Shown here in pieces: positions 52,852 through 62,700 of a stretch of 64,000 nt of DNA (position 1 is its first letter; every line of letters starts with the position of its first letter). A model generated the notes under the pieces. The model did not search any database. It was given only the letters and a program-made list of their open reading frames with translations, and was not told where the DNA came from. The position numbers were made by a program, and so were the translations under genes. The stretch lies in the NCBI RefSeq assembly GCF_000695095.2, contig NZ_CP011454.1:3224001-3288000 (forward strand). The letters are read 5' to 3'. Source of the DNA: Gemmatimonas phototrophica. Its GTDB lineage: Bacteria > Gemmatimonadota > Gemmatimonadetes > Gemmatimonadales > Gemmatimonadaceae.

Positions 52852-53238
52852 ATGACTCCTCCTTCTACACTCGAGCGGTCGTCCGCCAGCGTGGATGCGC
52901 TCGACGGCCTCTTCAAGGGTTTTGCCGACCCGACCCGCCTGCGCATCCTCAACGTGCTCGCCGCCGGCGAACTGTGCGTCTGCGACATCGTGGATCTGCT
53001 GGAGCTGCCGCAGCCCACCATTTCGCGGCATCTGGCCTACCTGCGCCGCGCGGGGCTGGTCACGATGACGCGGGAATGGAAGTTCGCGCACTACCGACTG
53101 GCCGAGCCGGGCCATGCAGTACACGAAACGCTGGTGTCCTGCATCCGTTCCTGTTTCGCGGGAATTCCCTCGCTGGACGCCGAACGCGCCGCTGCCGTAC
53201 AGCGAGTGGCCTTGGGCGGCACCGGCGGCTGTACATGA
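52852..53238 (+). CDS. ArsR family metalloregulator with ELCVCD site
   Basis: A 128-residue repressor. Start ATG 52852 (a GTG four codons upstream is possible). The winged helix covers about residues 15-95, with the ELCVCD motif (Cys42 and Cys44) in the helix that in ArsR and CadC-type regulators binds As(III), Cd or Pb. The DNA-recognition helix reads ELPQPTISRHLAYL. Two further Cys (SCIRSC) are close to the C-terminus. It is followed after 43 bases by a metallophosphoesterase gene and divergent from gyrA. It is a typical arsenic- or heavy-metal-type sensor, but no ars operon is adjacent. Confidence 0.9.
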   Translation: MTPPSTLERSSASVDALDGLFKGFADPTRLRILNVLAAGELCVCDIVDLLELPQPTISRHLAYLRRAGLVTMTREWKFAHYRLAEPGHAVHETLVSCIRSCFAGIPSLDAERAAAVQRVALGGTGGCT

Positions 53239-53281
53239 CCGTTCGGCGTCACACCTGGCCGGCTCTCTAAACCCTACCGCC

Positions 53282-54043
53282 ATGCGCTACGCGCTCATTT
53301 CGGACATTCACGCCAATCAGCCGGCACTCGACGCCGTGCTCGCCCACATTGACGCGCGCGGCGACGTGCAGGCGATCTACCACCTGGGCGACCTCGTGGG
53401 CTATTCACCCTTCCCCAACGAGGTGGTGAACACCCTGCGCACGCGCGGCGTTGCCGGCATTGCCGGCAACTACGACTCCACCGTGGCCACCGACTACAAG
53501 CATTGCGGTTGCAAGTCGGAGAGCGTTCGCCAGGAGGAGTTGGCGCACATCAGCTACGAATACACGCGTGGTGAAGTGACGGCGGGCACCAAACAGTATC
53601 TGGGAGCACTGCCGTTTTCTCTGGACATCCGGCCGTTCGGTGGCCACGCCAGCGGGCCGCGACTCGTCCTTGTGCACGGAACGCCTACGCTCAATACGGT
53701 CTACTTCACCGAAGACCGCCCCGACGATTTTTGCCGCAAGATGGCCGCGGTAGCGGGGCTCAAGGCCGGTGATGTGCTGGCCTTTGGACACACGCACAAG
53801 CCGTGGCACCGCATTGTAGATGGTGTGCACTTCGTGAACACCGGCAGCGTGGGGCGCCCCAAGGACGGCGACTGGCGCGCAGGCTACGTGGTGCTCGATC
53901 TCGGCGAGGGCGAGGCACAGGTCACGCACGTACGAGTGCCGTATGACGTGGAGGCGGCCGCGACGGCCGTGATTGCGGCCGGACTACCGGAGGAGTTTGC
54001 AGAGTTTCTGCGCACCGGTGGCAAGGTGGCGCCGGCGCACTAG
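53282..54043 (+). CDS. Metallophosphoesterase (YfcE/MJ0936-like)
   Basis: A 253-residue phosphoesterase starting at ATG 53282. The dinuclear metal site motifs are all visible: SDIHAN (Asp8, His10), HLGDLVGY, GNYDS, VHGTP and FGHTHKP, with the GNYD form (Tyr instead of the usual His) common in this subgroup. Members hydrolyse phosphodiesters or monoesters, but substrates are rarely known. It lies 43 bases after an ArsR-type regulator and is likely co-transcribed and metal-controlled; the reason is unknown. A short gap separates it from the convergent chemoreceptor gene. Confidence 0.88.
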   Translation: MRYALISDIHANQPALDAVLAHIDARGDVQAIYHLGDLVGYSPFPNEVVNTLRTRGVAGIAGNYDSTVATDYKHCGCKSESVRQEELAHISYEYTRGEVTAGTKQYLGALPFSLDIRPFGGHASGPRLVLVHGTPTLNTVYFTEDRPDDFCRKMAAVAGLKAGDVLAFGHTHKPWHRIVDGVHFVNTGSVGRPKDGDWRAGYVVLDLGEGEAQVTHVRVPYDVEAAATAVIAAGLPEEFAEFLRTGGKVAPAH

Positions 54044-54094
54044 CGGCGCCGGCGATTGCTCGTGTGGGGGCAACTACGGTACGCGTGCCTCCGC

Positions 54095-56236
54095 TCAAAA
54101 GATGTCGAGCGCAGCCTCCACCGGGCGTGCCATCCCCCGGTTTGTCTTCGGAGTCCCCGCCGATCCGGCCGGCATCCCGATGGATGCCCACTCGTCAACG
54201 AGCGGATCCGGTGCACGCCGTTCGCGAATCGCCCGTGAGACCTCCTGCAGCGGATTCCGCCGCGCCAGCACGCGCGGCTGCTCCGCCCCATCACGCACCA
54301 TGAAGGACTGCACCAGCCCCTTCATGGTGGACGCCTGCGCGCTCAGCTCTTCAGACGCGCTCGCACTTTCCTCCGCGCTCGCGGCCGATTCCTGCGTGCG
54401 CTGGCCGACTTGCTGCAAGGCATTCCGGATTTCTCCGGTCTGATCGCGCTGGAATGTGCAGTCGGCGGCGATTTCGGTCGCAACGGTGGCGACGCGATCC
54501 ACTTCGTGCTGCACCGCCGTCAGATGGTCCCCGACGCGTTGGCTGATCGCGGCACTCGCCGTTGTGGATTCCACTGTCTGATCAATGAGGGTCGATGTCT
54601 CCTTCGCCGCCTCGGCGGCACGGATAGACAGCTGCCGTACTTCGTCGGCTACGACCGCAAAGCCTCGACCAGCGTCACCCGCACGTGCCGCCTCAACAGC
54701 AGCATTGAGCGCCAGCAGATTCGTCTGAAAGGCAATCTCATCGATGCGCTTCACGATCTGGGCCGTCTTCTTTGCCGACTCGGTCATGCGCGTCATTGCC
54801 TCATCCAGCTCGCGCATGGACTCCGCGCCGAGGCGCACACGGCTGCGCGCCTGGGCCGTGAGCTCACTGGCTTCCTGAGCAAGTCCCGCCGTGCGGGTCG
54901 TTACCGTGGACTGCTCCTGGACCGCCGACGAAATCTCTTCCACCGACGCCGCCTGGGCGGACACGACCTCGGCGAGTGACTGGCTCCCGACCTCGACCTG
55001 TGAGGAGGCCCCGGCAATCTGCTCGGCGGCCACCTCAACTTCGTGCAGTGCACTGGAGAGATTGCCGATGGCGAGGTTGGTCGCATCGGCGAGTCGCGCG
55101 TGATCTCCGACAAACGTGCTGTTCACGCGGCGGGTGAGATCGCGCTGTGCTGCGCGCTCCAATACAGCGAGTGTTTCGTTGATCGGCTTGACCACCGCAT
55201 CAAGCGTTTCGTTTACGCCCTGCACGAGATCGCGATAGGTGCCGGAGAAAGCCTTCGTGCTTCCCCGTGTCGCGAGCTGTCCAACCTTGGCCGCGGCCAC
55301 GAGTCCCGTCACCTCCTGCACGAGCGCCTCCAATGTCTTGCGGAGGTTCACGAACGCATGACCGAGCACATCGTTCTCACTGCGAGGCTTTACTGCCGTC
55401 GAAACATCACCCGCGGCGATGGCAGCCGCACTCGTCGCCATGTCCTGTTGCCCAGCCACCATCTCACGGAATGACCGCGCCAGATCACCGAGTTCGTCGC
55501 GCGATTCCATTGGCAGACTGACCTCCTGCTCACCACGCGAGATGGCCTTGGCGGCGATTGCCAGCTGGTTGACCGGACGGCTGATTCTGCCGGCGAGCGC
55601 AAAGGCGATCGCCAGCCCGAGCAAGATTGTGCTCAGCGTGCCACCAACGAGTACCAGCAGAAGCCGTTTCGCGTTGCTCGCACTCGTCGCGCTGCGAGAC
55701 GTCAGGAGCGTGCGCTCGGCACCAATCCCGTCGGCAAACACCGCGCGCATGCCATCAAAGTGAGCCTTGCCCTTGCCGCTGGTCTCGAACGCCACGATGT
55801 CCTGCTGGGTCGCGATTCCGCTCGCAACGCCACGTCGCAGTTCGATTCCCGGCTTGGTAATCTCCTCCTGCCAGGCCTCGGCGCGTGCCATCAGGTCATT
55901 CCAGCGCGCAACCTGTGCCGGATTGTCCGCTGTCAGCTTCATCAGCTGCTCAAGGGCAGCCGACGAGCGCTGCTGCCCTGACGTGTACGGCTCAAGAAAC
56001 TGCTCCTGCCCGGTGACCAGGAAGCCCCGATAGCCGGTCTCCATATCTACGAGCGCCGCCAGGGCATCGCTGGCCACCCCGATAACTTCATAGGTGTGGT
56101 CCGTCCACCGTGTCGCCTCCGCATTGGCGGTCGTCGCGCGGTAGGCGACCGTGGACTGCACGGTGAAGATCGAGAGCACGAGGCCAAAGGCGACGAGCAG
56201 CTTTTTCCGGAGTTTCCAATTGTTCATGAAAGTCAT
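54095..56236 (-). CDS. Methyl-accepting chemotaxis protein with CHASE3 and several HAMP units
   Basis: A 713-residue chemoreceptor. First membrane helix at about 12-32, a periplasmic CHASE3-type domain with the signature [22 protein letters not shown], second membrane helix near 190-215, a HAMP ([18 protein letters not shown]), and then at least two further HAMP-like segments before the signalling domain. The conserved hairpin tip is present ([40 protein letters not shown]). No C-terminal CheR-binding pentapeptide. It senses a periplasmic signal and drives CheA; no che genes are in the window. The poly-HAMP string suggests a modulated or redox-type receptor. The start MTFMNN could be at the second Met. 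Confidence 0.9.
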   Translation of the reverse strand: MTFMNNWKLRKKLLVAFGLVLSIFTVQSTVAYRATTANAEATRWTDHTYEVIGVASDALAALVDMETGYRGFLVTGQEQFLEPYTSGQQRSSAALEQLMKLTADNPAQVARWNDLMARAEAWQEEITKPGIELRRGVASGIATQQDIVAFETSGKGKAHFDGMRAVFADGIGAERTLLTSRSATSASNAKRLLLVLVGGTLSTILLGLAIAFALAGRISRPVNQLAIAAKAISRGEQEVSLPMESRDELGDLARSFREMVAGQQDMATSAAAIAAGDVSTAVKPRSENDVLGHAFVNLRKTLEALVQEVTGLVAAAKVGQLATRGSTKAFSGTYRDLVQGVNETLDAVVKPINETLAVLERAAQRDLTRRVNSTFVGDHARLADATNLAIGNLSSALHEVEVAAEQIAGASSQVEVGSQSLAEVVSAQAASVEEISSAVQEQSTVTTRTAGLAQEASELTAQARSRVRLGAESMRELDEAMTRMTESAKKTAQIVKRIDEIAFQTNLLALNAAVEAARAGDAGRGFAVVADEVRQLSIRAAEAAKETSTLIDQTVESTTASAAISQRVGDHLTAVQHEVDRVATVATEIAADCTFQRDQTGEIRNALQQVGQRTQESAASAEESASASEELSAQASTMKGLVQSFMVRDGAEQPRVLARRNPLQEVSRAIRERRAPDPLVDEWASIGMPAGSAGTPKTNRGMARPVEAALDIF

Positions 56237-56303
56237 GATGACCGTTTGGAGCGAAATGAAGGAGCAGGGCGAGGAGATACCGACGGCGTTGCGCGAGTGC
56301 GCC

Positions 56304-57122
56304 TCACAATCGGTGTTTCACACCAAGCCCGAATGACCGGCGGGGAGCGGGCGTACCGAACTGCGTGCTGGCATTCAGATCGAGATGGAAACTGTTGGTC
56401 ACCAGCACCGTCAGCCCTCCGCGCACGTGGCGGGTGGCCGGGCCGCTTCGCGCCTCGCGGTCAAAGGCGAAGACTTCGGCGAACGATCCGACAGGCCCTT
56501 TCACATTTCGACCGAACCAGAGACTGCCGAACGCCTGCGTAAAGCGGGCGCCTTGCGAGCCGGGCACGGCAAGCCCGAGGTTCGAGGCCAGCGAGACACC
56601 GGCGGGGAGCTGCCATGCCAGTGCGGCCTTGACCGTGGGTCTCCACGCGTTCCCCTGTCCAGGCAGACTGCCACTCGGCATGTCCACGCGCGTCAGCAGC
56701 GCGGTGGCAGGACGCCAGCCGACGTTGTCACGAACACGGAGTGCGGTGCCGATACCCATGTCCTCACGTCCCGCAACCGTTGCCTGGGGCGTCCTGACCC
56801 AGGTGTACGAGTTGAAGTGGAGGCGCATGCCGAAGCGGCGGGTCATCGGCACGTGGGCGGTGACTTCCCCGGCGGTGAAGCCCCAGGTCCCCGCCGCGTT
56901 GGTTGCGGAGCTGCCGTAGTCGAGATCCACCCGACTGCGCGGCGGAATGCCGTTGCCTTCGGTGAATCCGCTTCGAAAGCCTACGACACCCTGAGCAGAT
57001 ACGTCTCCAACCGTGGCAAACACGGCGAGCAGGGCGATAGCTGAATGCGTCAGGGAATGCAGCGCGCGGGCGCGAGGCGGCGTCTGTCCGAAGTATGGTG
57101 CACTGGTGTCACTCTTTCTCAT
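56304..57122 (-). CDS. Outer-membrane barrel protein, MetA-type (phenol-degradation-meta-pathway-like)
   Basis: A 272-residue secreted protein. The signal peptide is unusually long (about 44 residues, cleaved near VSAQGV), which suggests that the true start may be later; an internal Met is not available, so the given start is kept. The mature part alternates short beta strands with Gly/Ser/Arg turns and ends in GLGVKHRL. The pattern is like PF13557 (MetA-pathway outer membrane proteins) and other small barrels; sequence detail is too little for a function. It is on the minus strand, upstream of the chemoreceptor. Confidence 0.55.
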   Translation of the reverse strand: MRKSDTSAPYFGQTPPRARALHSLTHSAIALLAVFATVGDVSAQGVVGFRSGFTEGNGIPPRSRVDLDYGSSATNAAGTWGFTAGEVTAHVPMTRRFGMRLHFNSYTWVRTPQATVAGREDMGIGTALRVRDNVGWRPATALLTRVDMPSGSLPGQGNAWRPTVKAALAWQLPAGVSLASNLGLAVPGSQGARFTQAFGSLWFGRNVKGPVGSFAEVFAFDREARSGPATRHVRGGLTVLVTNSFHLDLNASTQFGTPAPRRSFGLGVKHRL

Positions 57123-57317
57123 TATCCGATGCGTGCTCAGGTGTGGATCAATCTCAATCCCACCTCACCACATCGCGAGGCAAACGATTCGCGCAGGCAT
57201 TGCAGGAGCTCACCACGCCGAGCGCTTTTCCTGTTTCTGCTGCTGTTCCTGTTTCCGGTATCGGGCGGATGATGGAAGATCTTTAACGCGCACTGCGTCC
57301 TGTTTACCGCGCAGTAG
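57123..57317. other. Gap with AT-richer composition, no gene seen
   Basis: This stretch between the divergent barrel gene (minus) and the MerB-like fragment is less GC-rich than its surroundings and has Phe/Leu-rich short frames that look non-coding. It may include deteriorated sequence of the truncated gene and a promoter for the minus-strand barrel gene. No repeat or RNA was recognised. Confidence 0.4.
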
Positions 57318-57773
57318 GTAGCGAGTAAATACGTTTGCAATTCGCATCTCAACCTGACGAATCTGCGTATCGCCCGGGATCAATCTTTACCTGTACCCAC
57401 AACGTCCGACGCCAATATCTTCACCCGGATTGGCGGCGAACGTGGCGCGGTGGTCGTACAGGTACGCGGCGGCGCAGTGAGTGAGCCCAGCCTGCTGTTC
57501 CACCTGTCCACCCCGCCGCGGCAATGGTGGGACAACGTGATTCATGCGTGCGCGAGCTTTCAGCCCTTCCGCACGGAGGCGGACGTCGATCGGTGGTGCG
57601 CGCGACATGCCTTGCCGAAGGGCGCCGTGGTACCGCTGCCGGAGCTCTGGGACTTCGCGCGTGACTGGTACGGTGCGTACCTCCGGGAGCCATGGCACAA
57701 GCGAAATGCTGAAGAGGCGAAAGAACTCTTCCAACGACACGGCTTCACGTCGCCCTTCTGGTCCCTCGCGTAG
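57318..57773 (+). pseudogene. MerB-like alkylmercury lyase fragment, 5'-truncated
   Basis: The clear part starts around 57440 and resembles the C-terminal half of organomercurial-lyase (PF03243-type) proteins: WWDNVIHACASFQPFRTEADVDRWCARHALPKGAVVPLPELWDFARDWYG. The frame stays open upstream to a stop at 57315-57317 and appears to hold homologous residues (GGERGAVVVQV) before the GTG at 57450, so a start there would cut into the domain. No ATG or ribosome site precedes it. The N-terminal half, including part of the catalytic Cys/Asp set of MerB, is missing. Best read as a 5'-truncated remnant next to a metal-efflux cluster; a short GTG-start protein of 107 residues is the alternative. Confidence 0.5.
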
Positions 57774-57859
57774 CAGACTGCCTGTTGCGGGTATGCGTCG
57801 CGTGGCGCTGTAGGGAGCTATCATAAAGCGCTGCCCTCCTACCCCCATCTCCTGTCCTC

Positions 57860-58300
57860 ATGCGCGCTCCGTCTCGCCTGCTCCTCCCCGCTCTCGCGTT
57901 GTTGGTCAGCGTGGGCCCACTCGTTGCCGCCCGGGCAACGCCGCATCTCATCTGGATTGGCACTGCCATCGGTCGCGACGGCGCCACGCTACGCGGTGAC
58001 CTCGAGATGTTCGCCGGCAAGGCGGACAACACCACGTTTGTGGAGCTCGCCATACGAAAAGACGTCCCGGGCGCGGCTCGGTCCTGGCGCGTCATGCGCG
58101 GCAGCTGCGCAACTCCTCGCGGCGCATTCGCTGACGCCGGGAGCTTTCCGCTCATTCGCATCGGGAAGGAGGCCAAGGGAGTAAACTCGGTGACCCTTCC
58201 TGTCGCGCTTCCCGATACGGGCGATTTTCATGTCACTGTGGCTGCATCGCCAACCGCTACGCGGGTGCTGGCCTGTGGCGATCTCGTACTCGACGACTGA
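57860..58300 (+). CDS. Secreted small protein, CHRD-like
   Basis: A 146-residue protein with a signal peptide cleaved near VAARATP. The mature domain is strand-rich and ends in VLACGDLVLDD, with a Cys at RGSCATP about 60 residues earlier, as in CHRD-like and Cu/Zn-superoxide-dismutase-like folds where such Cys form a disulfide. No copper or zinc His ligands are visible, so it is not a superoxide dismutase. Family not certain. The gene is convergent with the split anchor pair, six bases from its stop. Confidence 0.5.
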   Translation: MRAPSRLLLPALALLVSVGPLVAARATPHLIWIGTAIGRDGATLRGDLEMFAGKADNTTFVELAIRKDVPGAARSWRVMRGSCATPRGAFADAGSFPLIRIGKEAKGVNSVTLPVALPDTGDFHVTVAASPTATRVLACGDLVLDD

Positions 58301-58305
58301 CCCGG

Positions 58306-58563
58306 TCAGCTTTCTACGGAATCACCGGCCGCCGCCACTGAGTCCGCTCGCGCGTCCTCGATGGCTTCCTTCGCAAGCTCCTGCTTGAGACGACCCATCT
58401 GGGTCAACCCGAGACGGCGGCCGATCCCGGTGGGGTCGATCCCATATTCCGCAGGCAACACCGTCGTCACGGCGAGCACGGCGGCAATAATGAGCGCCAC
58501 CAGCGAGGCACGACGCAGCGACGCGGGGCTTGGCCCCTCGGAGATTGGCGACGGCGTCGTCAT
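58306..58563 (-). CDS. N-terminal membrane part of a transmembrane anchor protein (separate gene)
   Basis: An 85-residue protein. It matches the N-terminal segment of the 'transmembrane anchor' proteins found beside heavy-metal RND pumps: a single membrane helix (about 20-42) followed by VLPAEYGIDPTGIGRRLGLTQMG. It ends soon after in an acidic tail. The usual partner domain, which follows in one chain elsewhere, is encoded here as the separate gene just upstream (58563-58997); the two are coupled by a TGATG overlap. ATG 58563 is therefore the better start over GTG 58566. Role in the metal efflux cluster unknown. Confidence 0.75.
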   Translation of the reverse strand: MTTPSPISEGPSPASLRRASLVALIIAAVLAVTTVLPAEYGIDPTGIGRRLGLTQMGRLKQELAKEAIEDARADSVAAAGDSVES

Positions 58564-58997
58564 CACATCTTCTTGAGCGCGGAGAACTGCCCGCTCGCCT
58601 TTACCGTGATGGTTACCGGCTGCTCGCCCGTGTTGCGCCAGGACCAGCCGTGCACACCGTCGAACACCGCCTCAACACGCCCCTTCTCGGCGCGCGATGA
58701 CCCACGCTTGTAGATGTGGGCCTTTACAGTTGGGTCGGTGGGCACCTCACCGTGCAGGTTGTAACCCACTTCAGCCCCGTTTGTAGCCCACTCGAAATCG
58801 GCCTTCTGCCCCTTCTTCATCACGAGCTTCACCTCAATCCGCTTGGCCGGCTCGATGGTGACGGTCATGGAGTCGCGTCTCACCTGAACCGCTGTGGTGC
58901 GAACGATCCCGTCCATCGGAACCGTCGACGGTACCGTTAAGGGTGCGGTGACGAGTGACGCGGAGACCATGAACAACTGGGAGAGAAATGCGAACAT
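58563..58997 (-). CDS. C-terminal domain of a transmembrane anchor protein, secreted as a separate gene
   Basis: A 144-residue protein with a short hydrophobic N-terminus (MFAFLSQLFMVSASLVTA), probably a signal or anchor. The body from about residue 50 (RIEVKLVMKKGQKADFEWATNGAEVGYNLHGE ... GVHGWSWRNTGEQPVTITVKASGQF) is the domain that in other bacteria follows the membrane helix of the anchor protein. It lies upstream of that N-terminal part, so domain order at the DNA level is reversed relative to the usual single gene. It is 9 bases after the HupE-like gene in the same direction, so the whole metal cluster is one transcription unit. Confidence 0.75.
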   Translation of the reverse strand: MFAFLSQLFMVSASLVTAPLTVPSTVPMDGIVRTTAVQVRRDSMTVTIEPAKRIEVKLVMKKGQKADFEWATNGAEVGYNLHGEVPTDPTVKAHIYKRGSSRAEKGRVEAVFDGVHGWSWRNTGEQPVTITVKASGQFSALKKM

Positions 58998-59006
58998 GGC
59001 GAATCC

Positions 59007-59711
59007 CTAGGTTTGGGCGGTAAAGAAGCCCGTGAGCTGATACCCCACGAGCAGGAGGCCGGCCACCAGCAACAGCATGTTGGCCGTGAAACCACTGCGA
59101 AGAAACGACGCCGAGCGACGCCAATAGCTCATGGCAATCAGCACCACCATGAGAGCGAGCATCTGCCCCACTTCGACGCCCACGTTGAAGGCCAGCAGGT
59201 TCTGAACAAGGCCATCAGGATCCATCTCGAAATCGAGCAGTTTCGTCGCGAGCCCGAATCCGTGGAACAGGCCGAACACCAGGGTGGCCACGCGCGGATT
59301 GGGCTGAACGCCAAACCACTTCTGAAAAGCGCCTACATTGTCCAACGCCTTGTAGGCGACCGAAAAGCCAATGATGGCATCGATCAGGAATGGGCTCACG
59401 CTGATCTTCGTGAGGACCCCGAGTATGAGTGTACTCGAATGCCCCACCGCGAAGAGGGTGACATAGGTCGCGATGTCCCGCAGGCGGTAGAGATAGAAGA
59501 TGACGCCACAGAGAAACAGAATGTGATCGTAGCCTGTGACCATGTGCTTGGCGCCGAGGTAGAGAAACGGCACCAGCCGTACACCGAACGTCTCCTGGAT
59601 GTAGCCCTTATCGCCAACCGAGACGCCGTGAGCCAGCAAGACACTCGGCAGCACGATCATCAGTGCGCCGGTCAACAGCAGCGCCCATCGCGCCGACCAT
59701 GATTTCATCAT
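59007..59711 (-). CDS. HupE/UreJ family membrane protein
   Basis: A 234-residue polytopic protein of the HupE/UreJ_2 type. Sec signal or first helix (about 8-28), then the family signature FLYLGAKHMVTGYDHILFLCGVIFYLYRLRD (about 48-78) with the His/Asp pair that suggests metal binding, GHSSTLILG and LFHGFGLATKLLD. Six to seven helices. HupE/UreJ proteins are thought to move nickel or related metals; stand-alone copies are found next to CzcA-type pumps and the transmembrane anchor protein, as here. ATG 59711 overlaps the CzcA stop codon (ATGA). Confidence 0.85.
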   Translation of the reverse strand: MMKSWSARWALLLTGALMIVLPSVLLAHGVSVGDKGYIQETFGVRLVPFLYLGAKHMVTGYDHILFLCGVIFYLYRLRDIATYVTLFAVGHSSTLILGVLTKISVSPFLIDAIIGFSVAYKALDNVGAFQKWFGVQPNPRVATLVFGLFHGFGLATKLLDFEMDPDGLVQNLLAFNVGVEVGQMLALMVVLIAMSYWRRSASFLRSGFTANMLLLVAGLLLVGYQLTGFFTAQT

Positions 59712-62700
59712 GACACCGCCTCTGCCGCCCGGACTTGCCGTGATCCGTACAACCAGTACAACGCGGGGAGCACGATCATGTTGAGCACCGTTGCGGAGAT
59801 CAGTCCGCCAAGAATCACGATGGCCATGGGGGTCTGCAGTTCGTTGCCGGGCTCGCCCCCACCGAATGCCAGCGGGATAAGTGCGAGCCCTGCCGTCAGC
59901 GCCGTCATGAGAATCGGCGAGAGCCGCTCGAGTGAGCCACGGCGAACCGCTTCGGCGAACGGCACACCTTCGGCGAGCAAGTGCTGGTAGTGCGCCACCA
60001 GCAGGATGCCATTGCGCGTGGCGATGCCGAAGAGCGTCACGAAGCCCACAAGTGAAGCAATGCTGACCACGCGCCCGGTGAGTAGGACTGCGACCACACC
60101 GCCAATGAGAGCAAGCGGCAGGTTGGCCATGACCAACCCGGCGGTGCGCGCCGAGCCAAACTCGGCGAAGAGGAGCAGGAAAATGGCGGTAACGGAGAGC
60201 AGTGACAAGACCGCCAGCGTGCGCGTGGCCTCGGCCTGCGCCTCGAACTGCCCCCCGTACTCCACGAAGTACCCGCGCGGAAGGGATACACCCGCGTTTA
60301 CGGCACGCTCGATATCGGCAACGGTGCTGCCGAGATCACGACCCGCCACGTTCGCCTGCACCACAATCTTGCGTTGCACGTTCTCGCGCGAGATGGTGTT
60401 CGGCCCGCGATCCACGGTCACCGTCGCGAGCTGCGACAGGGGAACGTGCTGCCCGGTTGGCGTATCGAAGGACACTGCGGCGATTGCCTCGGCATTCAAT
60501 CGGTACGCCTCAGGGTAACGAACGACGAGGTCCACACTGCGCCCTTCCTCCAGCACCTGCGAGACCGTTTCCCCATTGAGCGCCACATCGATGGCCTCAG
60601 CAAGTTGCCCCACGCTCATGCCGTAGCGCGCGAGTGCCGCCCGGTCGGCCTTGATGCGAAGCTGTGGGACGTCCGACTGCTGCTCAAGCTGGAGATCGGC
60701 CACACCGGGAACATTGGCCATTACATCACGGATCTGCGTGCCGATCTGTCGGAGCTGATAGAGATCGGGCCCGAACAGCTTGACGGCGATGTTTGCCCGC
60801 GTGCCGGACAGCATGTGGTCGATGCGGTGACCGATGGGTTGACCGATCGTGACGTTGGTGCCCGGGATGGCCGTGAACTCGTCACGGAGTTCCTCAAACA
60901 GCTGTTCCTTGTCGGCGCCGTCACGCAACGTCACGTCAATTTCGGCGGCGTTCACACCCTGAGCATGTTCGTCAAGCTCGGCGCGCCCCTGGCGGCGGTC
61001 GGTGTTGATGACCGCCGGCTTTGCTTTGAGCATCTGCTCCACACGCTGTCCGATGGCGCTTGACTCCTCGAGCGAGGTCCCGGGGACCGTCACGACCGAC
61101 ACAGTCAGCGCGCCCTCGTTGAACTCCGGCAGAAAGGCCGATCCCAACAGCGGAACCGCCGCGAGGCTCAACGCAAACGTCCCGAGGGCTCCACCGAGAA
61201 CGCGCCTGGGGTGCGCGAGCACGGCCACCAATACGCGGGCGTACCGCGCCTTGAGCCAGATGACCACCCCACTCTCCTCCTCGCGCTGCACCGCTCTCGA
61301 GTTCGGCAGCAGGTAGGCGCACAGCACCGGCGTCACGGTCACGGCGACGAGCAACGAGGCAAGAATGGAGACGACATAGGCAAAGCCAAGGGGACGCAGC
61401 AATCGTCCTTCGACCCCGCCAAGGAAGAAGAGCGGGAGGAACACCACGATGATGATGAGCGTGGCGTTCACGATGCTCGCGCGAATCTCCTTCGACGCGT
61501 CGTACACAACGCGCAGTGCTGGGCGCTGCTCCGTGGGAGGCCGGTGATGATTCTCCTTGAGGCGGCGGAAGACGTTTTCCACGTCAATGATGGCATCGTC
61601 CACCAGCGCGCCGATGGCGATAGCCATGCCGCCGAGTGTCATGGTGTTGATGCTGATGCCGAGCAGCTTCATGGCGAAGATGGCTACCACGAGCGACAGT
61701 GGGATAGCGACCACGGAGATCGCCGTGGCCCGTGCGTTCCAGAGAAAAAGGAAGAGCACGATCACTACAAGCACCGCCCCGTCGCGAAGGGCCTTCACCA
61801 CATTGTCCACCGCCACCCGGATGAAGCCGGCCTGGCGGAACAGCTCCGTATGCACCTTCATGCCGGCGGGCAGCGTGGTCTGCAGGGCGGCAAGCTCGCG
61901 CTCAATGCGTGCGGTGAGCTCCAGCGTGTTTGCCCCCGGCTGCTTCTGTACGGCCAGCACCACGCCCGGCTGCGCGTTCACGCTGCCGTCGCCAAACTTG
62001 GGGGCGACACCAACGGTCACATCGGCCACCTGCCCCAGCGTAACCGGCGTGCCCCCGCGCACCGCCACCACGGTACTGGCAATATCCGCGACCGATTGCA
62101 CGCGCCCAATTCCGCGAATCACGTATTCCTGTCCGCGATCCATGTACACGCCACCCGATGCGTTGGCATTTGAGCCACGCGCCGCGCGTACCACCTGCTC
62201 GAGCGACACACCGGCCCGCATCATGCGCGCCGGATCAGCCAACACCTGATACTGTTTCACCGCGCCGCCAATGGGAATGACCTGCGCCACCCCCGGCACT
62301 GCCAGCAGGCGACGGCGTATGGTCCAATCGGCTACCGTACGCAGCTCCGTTGGCGACTGGCTGCCGGTAAGGCCAATCATGAGGATTTCCCCCATCACGC
62401 TGGACACCGGCGCCAGCACCGGCGCGGAAATGCCCGCAGGTAGGGCCGCCGCGACGGTCTGCAGCTTCTCGGCCACGATCTGACGGGCGCGGAAGATGTC
62501 CGTGCCCCAATCGAACTCCACCCACACCACCGAAATGCCTTGCGCGGTGGACGACCTCACGCGTCGCACACCGGTCGCTCCATTTACCGAGGTCTCGATG
62601 GGGAAGGACACGAGCGCCTCCACCTCCTCCGGTGCCATCCCATGGGCTTCGGTGAGCACCGTAACGGTGGGCGCCGTGAGGTCGGGAAAGACGTCCACGG

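Noticed and set aside
57860-58300. Cu/Zn superoxide dismutase.
   Set aside because: The fold pattern and Cys pair are similar but the copper and zinc His ligands are absent.
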